Below are positions 25,508 to 37,500 of a stretch of 64,000 nucleotides of DNA, one piece after another (position 1 is the stretch's first letter; each line of letters starts with the position of its first letter). Source of the DNA: Paracyclopina nana (Eukaryota > Arthropoda > Copepoda > Cyclopoida > Cyclopettidae); contig JAGUCH010000003.1 in assembly GCA_019096065.1 (NCBI GenBank), positions 10,106,001 through 10,170,000 of the forward strand. Direction: 5' to 3'. Made by a program: the position numbers and the translations under genes. The notes under the pieces were generated by a model, which had not been told where the DNA came from, made no database searches, and was given only the letters and a program-made list of their open reading frames with translations.

Positions 25508-28500
25508 TCAAGCTGGACTCTTCTTCTTGGGCCCAATTTGAGGGCCATAGTAGGGAGTATCGGTAAACTTGATCTTGTTGGTCCCTCGGTAAAATTCCAT
25601 TATGGTGATCTGAAAAGAGAAAGCAGTTTCCCCATTTTATTTTGTTCTTCTGTGGCGCAACATCGTAATGCTTATATGGTGAAAAATTGCTCTCTCATGT
25701 CCTCAAAAAAGTGGTGCATTGCACTGTTGCTTTACTTTTTTTGCAGGCTCCAACAAAGCAACCAAAATGGGAGAAAGACAACTTTAATTCATCAGTCAGA
25801 GCCATGAAGAAAGCCAGAGCTGTTTTCCATCTTTATATTATAATAATAAACATGGTTTAAGGAGATCATAAAATACTATAATACACTGTTGAGAGGCTAT
25901 AGCCATAACTCATAAAGAATGGCATTTCTAAGGCTCTCACAATGCTCTGTTCATCTAATACAAACACAATGAAGAACCGTGACGCAAACTCTTTTCGCAT
26001 CATTTACATTCAGTTTGAGACACTGAAAACAAAAATGAAGGATCACAACTGAGTCTCATTGCAAGGACATTTTTCTTGAAGCCAATTGTCAGGTCATAAA
26101 ATTGTCCCTTGCGACAAAAGTAAAAATGTCGTTAATTTAACAAACATGAGAGAGTAGATGAACGTCACTTCAGGCATTGCTAAGAAATAAGGCCTTTTCT
26201 CATGCAATATGTGAGTTGATGACGTCATAATCAATAAGATGGTGCATATGTTCTTACCTCATTGTTGCCTTTTTTGAGCAGGGGCCCAGGAATGTAGAGA
26301 GTCTTCTGGGGCCCAACTTGGTGGTATCTTCCCACGTTGAACCCGTTGATAAAAAGGGCACCATGCAGCCACTTGGAGCACTCAGGAGAACAGTCGTAGT
26401 CAAAGTAGGTGTCTCGTGGGGTGTCCTCTTCCACAATCAGCTGGCCTCTCAGCAATCGTGGGCTCATGTGGGCATCTATGGAGGCATCATAGGCCTGCCA
26501 ACCAGAAAGGCTGTAAATAAAGGCTTTTTTTCACAGTCAATTGCACAAGATTGCTCCACAGTGTGCTGGCCACAAAGGGGATCATATATGCTATAGTGTG
26601 CTGCAGCAGCACAGAAAAATGCAGTGCTTTCACTTTTGGGCTTTTTTTGAAATTAGAAAGCTGCATATATTAAGTTTTTGATACCCTTAATTCTCACCTT
26701 CTCACCCAATCTCCTTTGAACTCTAATGGAATTATCTCCCAATCTGTGATGACATTCCCATCCAAGGACACAGGGCCTTCCCAAAGGCCTTTCTTTTGCT
26801 CAAACTGGTAGGGCTTGCCAAAGTTGGTTCTGCCCAGGTTTTCCACCACCAAATCCAGGGTGCATTCCCCACTGCAGCTGGGTACAGTGCTCAAATCTAT
26901 GACCATTGACCCATCCCTAGATAAGGATTTCTTTAAATGCATCTTTCTTATTGTAGATGGGCTTACTTGACTGCCCAGGAGCCAAATTTGGACAAGTCAG
27001 CCATTTTCAAGATGGGCTCATTCACCATGACTCCATTGACCAGGACCTGCAAATAGCAATAATAAAAAGATTCCATGTGGTCACTCCTTGGTCAATTGAT
27101 GATGAGGGACAGCACAAAAGATCCTTTGTGTGGTGGCTCTGCAGCTTGCTGGGCCTCACTCTGCACCAATACTAACCTGTAGGAGATCTCTGGGCCTGCC
27201 TCGCATGGAAAGCACAGAGCCTTGTGCAATTGAGACCTTCTTCCTGTACACAATGTAACCATAGCTCTGACCATTGCCATTGTTGAGGCTCAGCTGTTCC
27301 ATAGACTTCAAATGGGCTGACACCTCCCTATGCCTCAAGGGCTGAAATAAAAAAAATTATCGACATTTTTGCTTTTGTTGCTAGATACAATTTTTTGACA
27401 AGCAATTTGCTCCAAATCAAATGTCCAAGTAATGAGACTTGATTGACACCTATCAATTTTGTGTTCAGTCCTCGAAACTGACATTTGTCTTCAGAATCAA
27501 AATCAGCATTCAAGCTTTTGTCGTTAAATAAAATGATTTGTTAACTCAGCCAAGTCATATTGCTTTATTGTAATAAGGCAAGTTTAATTTTCTGAATTTC
27601 TGAGTTTTGGGGCATAAAGTATCAAAACAGCTTACCACATTACTGATGATCTGGTCAAATGTCAACATCTCTTTAAGCTGAACATCCGGATAGAAGATTG
27701 GAGCAATGTGCTCAGGTCTTTGTGGCTTGGACAGAATGCCTGATAAGGTATCATAGGCTTCAATCATCTCAGCAGCTTTATCATATTTGGCAGTGTATCC
27801 ACCATTCTCACTCAATGGAGCATCATAGTCTGCAAAAAAGCCATGATGAAATTGCCAGTAATGAAAACAAAATATAGGTTACCATAGCTTGTGACATCTG
27901 GAGCATAAAATGGAAACATGGCTTTGTTCCTTGCATAATCTTGAACATGGTTGGCTCCATTCATGAAGCCAAAGTTGGTCCCACCATGAAACATGTAGAA
28001 ATTCACACTGCCTTTGTAGTTGAATATGGCAGCCAGGATCTCGGTGAATTCTGACAAAATTAATTTTTTTTTCATTTTTCTCACTTTTTTCCTTTTTTTG
28101 GGCTTTACCTTCTAAGTTAAGAGTATTGTGAACCTGCTCAAACCAATGGTCAAACCATCCAGGCCAAAATTCACTGACAAGTATTGGCCTATTTGGCTGC
28201 AACTTGAGGAGCTCCTCCATGTTTTCGATGTACTCGTATTTGAAATTGGCTGTCATGAACACTGCAAGATGTCTGATTGCATTTCCATGCTAATGAGAAT
28301 TAGGGGTAGACGTTTTACCATCTGTGATACTGCCAAAGTCTCCTGTCAATTTAGGGGAGTCGGAAGTGAAGAGGAGAGACTCGATACCAGAGGTTTCTAG
28401 CACATTTTTCAAGCTCAGCAAATATGGAGTGTCACGTGGGTAATCCTCATACCCAAATGCCCCAAACTCATTTTCAATCTAAAACATATTTTTAGCAGCT

Positions 28501-31500
28501 TAATTACATAAACAATAAAAGGGCAAAATTCACTTGAGTCATGATGATTGGCCCTCCTTTCACCCCATTTTTGGTGTAAAACTGCAAGTCCTTCACTTGC
28601 TCCACAACTTTTTCAATAAACTTTGAAGCGTACGCCAAGTAGACTTCATGTGAGGACCTTACGTACATCGGATGTTTGCCCAATAGCCAGCTGAAAAAAG
28701 AAGCAATTTAGCAGGCACAAAAGGTTAAAGCATTGATATATGCAGGGCAAAAAAGCCGATTTTTGCTATTAGGGACTTAATGGGGCTCAGCTTGGAAGCT
28801 GTCAAGTAATTTAAGCGAGCTGATATTCTTCATTCTTGTTGTTTACCGATTGAACTCAGCGACCGGCGCGCGAAAGCTGGTTGGCCGGTGCGTGCGCGTC
28901 CCAACACGGAGGCTCAATTAGCTCGGCCGGCCCGGCCGGCCCGCCAGCCCGGATAACGTTGGGCGCTAGCTCATTTGGGCAGCTGACGTGTCAAAGTTTG
29001 ACTTGTTGGCACGTGAGTGGCTCAAAAGACAAGCAACAAAAGGAGCCACTTTTTTAAACTTTATGGCTTTGAGCTTGCCTCTGAATTGCTAACTGAATTC
29101 AAAATGACTTCAATATTAAGGTAAGCGAAGTCAACATTTCACTCGCCCTTAATTTGCTTTGGGACCTTTTTGGCGAGCCCACCCTTTCAAAATATAGAGA
29201 GTTAGTTACCTTTTTTCAGCATGGAAAGCAGGACTATTTTGAAAGCTGTTTTAGTAGTAGGTCTCGGAATCGGCTGCATTTTTCAAGTGAAAGAATCAGT
29301 TGAGAAGTTTGTGGCCAAAAGGAAAGCTTCAGTGTCTGAGACCAGATCCCAACCTAGCACCATTTTCCCCACATTGACAATTTGCAACAAGTATCCCTTC
29401 AAAGAGGATACCATTTATGAAAATATTTACCATGGAGCGTACAAAACTGACCAAGAAATTGAAGAAGCTTGGAACAATTGCACATTTAGCTTCTCTGATC
29501 TGTTTGCATATGCAACTTTCTATTTGAATGGAGTCAGGCATAACTGCAACAGTACTGAATCTTGTGGCAAAATTGGCCTTCAAGTCAGTGGATTTGCAAC
29601 TATGTACAGAGGCATGTGTTATAGTTTTAGGTTCACCTCCAATGCCACATCTAAAGATTTCTTATCCCTTATAATGAATCAAAATATTTCAGTAAGACAT
29701 TTGGCACTCTACCATTTTTGAAATTCAGTAATTAGTTCTTTTTAAGGATACTGGTGTAGATATTTCACCAATGGGCATAGTTCATCCTGAAGGCCACCAA
29801 ATATCTGTGTCCACTTTGACTTGGAGGGGAAGCCCTTATGAGTTTGACTTTGTAAAAAATGCAGAAATTGACTTGAACATTACGCCCCAAGAATTCAGAA
29901 AGAGTGACTCTGATCAAAGCTGTGATAACAGATTGACAGAAGTGGAATATTTCCATTGTTTCAAGTCTCACTTGGCAAAGTCACTTTTCTCCAAAGAATT
30001 ATCTGACTCTTATTGCAATCCTGAGAATGGAGAACTCTTTGGAAATTGCACTTCAGCTAATGTAAATTCACTTACTCAAAGTTCTCCTTTAAAATAGTCT
30101 TCATTTTAGACCATGAGCTCTGCTTCTAATGGAAATCATAAAGTTGACTACTGCAAAACCAAAGAAAACAATGCTTGCACTAAAGCGCTGATTTACAAAA
30201 TTGGCCAGTCTTTGGTGGATGATTCTGCCAATCCTTGCAAAAAACCTTGCATCACTCAGAACTTTGTCATCAGTAGAGCCACTGTGGCGATCCATAAGCA
30301 CAGCACCTTTTATGGCAAGCAAATGTAAGATCCAACATTCTCCAGAAAAAATGTAATTGACTGTAAAAATGTATTCTAGAGTAATGATGTATTTGTCCAA
30401 GACTCAAGTGGAAGTATTTGATGAATACTTGTTATTCGATTCAAACTCAATAGTGTCTTCAGTGGGTGGATCTATGGGCTTATTTCTGAGCTTTTCATTC
30501 CTAGAATGCTTCCTCAGCATTTTTGATTACGTCAAAAAATGTTCACCAAAGCTGTAGCTGTATTCAGGCTATAATGATGGATTTGCCTCGATACAGAAAG
30601 GCAAATATTAGTCAAACCCACAAAATAAACTCAGTTCACATTCACATCATATTGGCTGTTCAAATTAGTGGTAGTGTTTTTTCTTGTGCTCTGCTGTAAC
30701 TTACACTTGAGAATCTCCTTAGAGAAGCTCTTATCTGAGAAGACAACCCTTTCTAGTTATAAAAGGGATCAGCTGTCAGCTCCAATGCCCACTGTGGTGC
30801 TCTGCCCGAGTCGTTTATGCAAGATGTCAATGATGGAGTCGCATAATATGACAGTTTTCAAGCCTTACACGCAGAAATTCGAAAAATGGCCAAATACAGC
30901 GAATGTAGCAAAAGAGGCGTGGGTGAATACAACCGCTTCCATAAAAAAGTTGATGAAGGGCGTTTTACTTTAAAGTGAATGGAGCTGTGTGCTTTTACAA
31001 CTTGACAAAAATGGCCACCAAGAATGCAAGAATTCAAATTCAGAAGAATGCAAATGTTGGAATCGAACTGATAATACAGAAATACTGAACGACTCATACC
31101 TGGATACATGTTATTGAATTGGATACAATGTGCAATGAAAGGTTAAATATTTTCTCTGGCCTGCGATGGTATCCAATCGCTTTGAAGTAAAAAATACAAT
31201 TTTTAACTGAAATGTATTTGATAGCTCACGGATACACTTTGAAGGAAAAGAATCGGGGTCTCCATCAGAAATCATTTGAAATTCGTTGCAATTGCTTACA
31301 TGTTCTGGAATCTGAGTCCGTATCCACTGACAGACTGACAGATTTGAAGAATTGAACGTGATTACCTAGCCCAAAGAGTGCATTGTAAGCGAAAATTACG
31401 AGCAGCAAACTGATTACACATGCTTGGAGGAGACTTTGATAAATGCTTCAGATCAAACGCAGAAAGCAACATTTATAACGCAACTTTTGTTCTCCAGCAC

Positions 31501-34500
31501 TTTTGGAGCTTTTGGAAACTGCACAGTTCCCTGGGTATACAAATTGTTACAGAAAACCATCATATTCAGTGAAATGTATCCATGTATTTCTAATTAATCA
31601 AGGTCTGTTCTTTTGACATCTTTTTGTTCAGTGGAATATTTTAAAAGAATATTCGCCCTAATTTGGAAAAGCTGTAATCATCCATTTTTCGCTGCGCTAG
31701 CTGTATTCGGACATTTTTCTCATTTTTGCATATTTGCAGAACGTCTGGCTTTCTTATTATTATTGCAGGTCTCGTATTTTGCTCCCAAAAGAGCAGATGT
31801 CCTCTATTGCACTTCCGAGGTCACTGCGGGCTGTGCCCACAAAATTGCCAAGGAGACTTTGAGGTATATTTGGTGGGTGGAAAGTTTCCGAATTGCAAAC
31901 CACCCTGTTCAACTCCTAACTATGAGTTGTCCCATTTTAAAAGCTGAATATTAAGGGTCCTTTTCCTCTTTGGGACTCTTCTTTGAATTCTGTTTTTTTA
32001 ATGATTTATTTGGGCCAGTATTTTATTTACTGCTGCCCCTTATTTGAGGGCTGAATGTGGCTATGTAAAGGTTATTGTGATTGCATTGAATACATTGAAT
32101 GTATCGAGCAATGAATGTTGGTTCGTTTGATTTGCTCAGCCCTTAGTGTCAACTTTGTGTGATCCTAGTTTTCTTCGACATGGCAATGCCTGAGCATGTT
32201 GTGAGATGGGTGGCTTTTGCTGGACTCACCTTAGCTTTTGTGATTCAAGTGCAAGATTCAGTTGTGAAGTTCTTGCATGGAAAAACAGCTCTAGGCACTA
32301 CGCTGTATTCTGTCAAAGACGAGGGTGTCATGTATTTTCCACAAATAAGTATCTGTAGCAAAATACCCTTCAAAGAGGATAAGCTTGTATTACACAATCT
32401 ATCGCAATACTCACAATATGATGAAGCATATTTCAAATGGCCTAATAGTATTGAACGAGTTCAGCTTGCATGGGAAGAATCTACGCACAACTTGGCTGAT
32501 TTTCTCAAATCCATTTACATTTATAATGACACAGATGTGACAAAATGCCACTTCCCTAATTTTGAGGAATGTCAAGTCATAATCAAACCTGTGAATACAA
32601 TACTTAATGGAAAGTGCTTTTCACTCTTTGTCAATTTTCCGGTTAAGAACTATGAAAGCGTTGTTATTAATTTGAATAATAACCTAGTGAGTTACAAAAA
32701 AGTGAGACCATATAATGTTAGAACTACACATATATTTTAGGAAGCAGGAATTTTACCAGCTATTTACCTACATGCTCCTGGTGAAGAAGCCTCTCTAGTT
32801 TACCAATACTGGTTGAATGATGTGTTGTATTCAAAACTGAGGCCAAATTCTCAGTTGGACCTAAAATTGTCATTGAAACTAATGGTCTTGAAACATAACC
32901 ATGAAACAGACAAAATTGCCCACCTCTACCAAGAGTTTTTTCAATGCCTGTCTTTCAATGTGGAACAAGCCATTTTTAATGCATCTTTGGGCAAACAAAT
33001 ATGCAAGGAAAGCTATGGAAGCTGCACTATTCCCCAGGTGAGCATTTCTTCAAACTGGCATAGTTAGTTGCAATTGTTAATTGATAACTTATTTTAAGAT
33101 GCTATTTTTTGGACACCAAAACCCAAAAGTGAAACAGAATCTCTGCATAACTAATACCTCAGCCAGCTGTGCAGTTCATCTTGCTGAGACAGTTTTAAGA
33201 AAGCTTCTCACTGACAAAGAAATTGGTTGTGAAAGGCCTCCAGCTGTCATCACTTATAAGACAAAGTCCTCTGAGATTGATTTCATGCCTGACATATTGC
33301 CTAACACATCAGTGTGAGTAACATTATTTGAAATTATGAAAGAATCAATTTATCCCTAGTTGGCTCTGACTGTTAACTCATTTCAGTGTTTGGATAGCTT
33401 ACACTTCTCACACTTACAAAGTTTCTGAGGACTATGTGATATTTGATGCCTTTTCAATTGTAGGCTCTGTTGGAGGGTCATTGGGCCTATTCCTTGGTTT
33501 TTCCTGCTTTGATTGCTTTAATTGCTTATGGAGATTCATGAAGCAGTCAAATCACTTCTTGCACCATTAACTACAGTTACATTTTGCAACCATGTTGTTG
33601 TCAAATGAGCACTCATAGTAAATAATCTCCAAAATGAAAAAAAATGTCCTTAAAAAGTTTAAATCAATAAGTTAGACTAGCATTTGGAAATATACATAAA
33701 CCTAACTCTGTTTGTCAGAAATGTTATGTAAACACAGTATTGAGCTAATGGAAAGCTATACACATCAATTGTGCAAGAATTGTAGGGTAATTTGAATTGG
33801 TACAGCCTTCAAAGTCAACTGAGTTAGTTTTCATCAGCATGTTCATGTTTGAGGATGTGGTGAAATTTGTGGTCTTTCTTGGCCTCAGCATTGCATTTAT
33901 GATTCAAGTTGAAGATTCAGTTGTGAAGTTTGTGAATGGAAAAACAGCAGTGGGCACTTCTTTGAAACCTGTCAAAGGTGAAGGAGTCATGTATTTTCCT
34001 CAAATTTCAATTTGTAGTCAAGTACCATTCAAGAATGACAAGCTTTTAAAGTACAATCTCTCACCATTCGTATCTTATGAAGAGAGATATAGCAAATGGC
34101 CTAACACTGCAGAACAAGTTGAGCTTGCATGGCAGCAGTCAACACATGATTTGGCAGATTTTCTCAAATCCATTTACTTATTTAATGGCTCAGATGTGAC
34201 AAAGTGTCACTTCCCTGACTTTGAGGCATGTCAAGTTATAATCAAGCCTGTCAACACTGTATTAAATGGGAAATGCTTTTCAATATTTCTCAACCACTCA
34301 GTTGAGGACCAAGAAAACCTTATTTTACTTCTGCACAATAATCCAGTGAGTCATTAACTAACCAGTTGTGAATTAAGAGTCAAATTTCAATATGGTCTTT
34401 TTAAGGGCTCTTCAGTCCAACCTTCCATTTTTCTTCATGCCCCTGGTGAAGAAGTCTCTTTGGCATACCAATACTGGTATTCTGATGTATTCTATGCAAA

Positions 34501-37500
34501 ACTGAGACCAAATTCTGAGCTGGACTTGAAAATGTCATTGGCTCTTATGATTCTTGAGCCCAGACTTTTCAATGCCAAAATTGGCCAGCTGTATAGAGAC
34601 TTTTTTCGGTGTGTGGCTTTGATTACAGAAAAGGCTATTTTTAATGAAACATTGGGCAACCAAATCTGCAGGGACAGTGCATACTTTGGAAATTGTACCA
34701 TACCTCAAGTAAGTGGGATGCAGACACTTCAGCTAAATTAATCCGATATTGAGGTTGGCAATCTCTACTTTTTTCCAGCTCTCTATTTTTGGGCAGCAAA
34801 ACCAAAAAGTAAAGCAAAACTATTGCATTACAAATAACACTGCAAGCTGTGCAACTCAACTTGCTGAGACAGTTTTAAGAAGGTTGACATCTCGAAAAGA
34901 TATTGAGGGATGTAAAAGACCTCCTGCTGCCATCATGTATAAAGTGAAGCCTTCTGAGATTGATTACATGCCTGGTTCATTACCAAATACATCTGCGTGA
35001 GTTATTTTTTTGCCAATTTTACATTCCTTTGCTTAATAAAAATGAATAATAACTCTGGGAAATTTCAGTATTTGGATGGTCTATTCATCTAGTTCAATAG
35101 TAATATCAGAAGATTATGTGCTATTTGATGCTTTTGCAATAATTGGTTCAGTTGGAGGATCATTGGGCCTTTTCCTGGGATTTTCCTGTTTTGATTGCTT
35201 TAACCGCTTATGGAATTTTACAAAACAGACAAAATTCTCCATTTACTGCAAACCTAAAAACATTGTTCGATAAATCATAATTCAGTATGTAAATATAAAT
35301 ACTGTACATCAGGATATTAAAATGATGCCAAAATAAGCATCAACCCATTTCAAACATTTTTAAGCCTTTTCAGCTGATAACTCGGTGTAGTATTTACTAT
35401 GTTAATTGTATTGTATTTGTGTGTTGTTGCTGTCATTTGTTTCTTCATGAATAAATGGAAAGTAAATAATAAACCTAGAAGCTTTTTCATTGATTAATAT
35501 GGGAATTTTCTGACACCCATAGCAAGCACATTAGTTTAGCTTAAAATGTTCATGCTGGAAGACGTAATTAAATTTTTGGCCTATGTTGGCCTGAGCATTG
35601 CATTTATGATTCAAGTTCAAGATTCAGTTGTTAAGTTCCTCAATGGAAAAACAACTGTGGTAACATCATCTGTTGAAGTCAAGGATCAAGGAGTTTTGTT
35701 TTACCCCCAAGCCTCAATTTGTAGCAAGATAGCCTACAAAGGGGACATGCTAGCAAAATACAATCTTTCGTCCTACGAAAGTTACGGTGGGCATTTTGCT
35801 AAATGGCCAAGCACAAGTGAACAAGTTGAGCTAGCTTGGGACCAATCCACTCATGATTTGGCGGATTTCCTCAAGTCAGCAACAATAACTAACGAAGATG
35901 GTAGCTCTGATAATTGCTCCTTCGAAAGTTTAGGAAAGTGTGGATTTGTAATTAAGCCAGTGAATACACTTCTGAATGGGAGATGCTTTACACTATTTTT
36001 CAACCAATCTGTGGAAGATCAACGAAATGTACTCGTCCATGTCCACAACAATCCAGTATGACCACAAATACACAACTGTACTGCAACCTAATGTATTACG
36101 TAACATTGTATTGCTACATAGGATGTATCCATTGAGCCGAGCATTTTTCTACATGCCCCAGGCGAAGAGGTATCTTTGGTTTACCAATACTGGTATGCTG
36201 ATGTGTTCTTCGCAAAACTGAAGCCAAACACTGAGTTGGACTTGAAAATGAGCCTGACATTCGAGATGCGAAAGCACAACCATGAGTTCCACCAAATTAA
36301 CCAGCAATACAGGGATTTCTTTCAGTGTCTCTTTGAAGACAACTCGAGCCATTTTTAATGCAACTTTGGCCAGTCGAATTTGCGCAGCTGGAAACTTTGG
36401 AAACTGCACAATACCCCATGTAAGTATCTTTGCCATTGCTGCAACAATTGTAAGCTACTTTCCTCGCACGGCAAAAAAGGGAGTGAGCAAACTTTCTTGG
36501 AAAGTAACTTGTGTAATTTTTTTCGCTCTCTTCCGGAGAGAGAAACTTTCATCATCTCTAACAACTGCAACATGACAAGATTCTTACATTCCCTTTTGTG
36601 GTTCCCATTCTCTTTTGGCTGGCAGCATCTAATTAGCAATTCTTTTTAAGCTTTCCCTTTTTGAAGAGGAGAGTTCACAACGCCAAGTCAAACAGAATTA
36701 TTGTGTGACAAATGCAACAGCTAGCTGTGCAGTTTTGCTTGCTGAAACTGTCTTGGTGAAGCTGCCAACTCAGAATTATATTGTGGGATGTGAAAAGCCT
36801 CATGCAGTCATGGTGTATAAAGTGAAGCCTTATGAGATTGATTTCATGCCAGATGCATTACCAAACTCCTCAGCGTGAGTTTTTCGCATTGAATTTTAAA
36901 AATCCTGTTATCTTACGTTTGTTGTAACGTTCACTTATTTTGTAAAGATAAAAGTGAAAGCAATCGACTGATGCTTTCCCTTTTTTTCCACCGTCAATTC
37001 CTAAAATTGACTTTTTTACGGCTGCTACAGCTTTTGGATGGTCTACACTTCAGCTTCATTGGCAATTCGAGAAGATTATGTGCTATTTGATGCCTTTTCC
37101 ATCATTGGTTCAGTGGGAGGGTCAATGGGCCTATTCCTGGGCTTTTCCTGTTTCGACTGCTTTAACCGCATGTGGTATTTCGCAAGGCAGGCCAAACGTT
37201 ACCTGGGTAATCCACCAAAGTCCCATTCTGCGCAAATGTAGGGGCCGGGCCTGAAGATTACAAAGAGGTCTTCCTCCTGGGCCATTCGAAGGAAAGCAGG
37301 CAAATCCAGGAACAGGGAAAAGTCGCGGCCACCCTGGCCAAAATCGAATACGCCTTCTTCTGGCTCATGCAGATTCCAGGGCACATACCTGTAATTGTTT
37401 TAACTATTATAACTTTCTAAATTGGCTGATTTTGAAGGAGCCTCACACATCAATGGCATTGAGGCCAGCTGCCCTGAATTTCCTCAGCCTGTCTCTCCAG

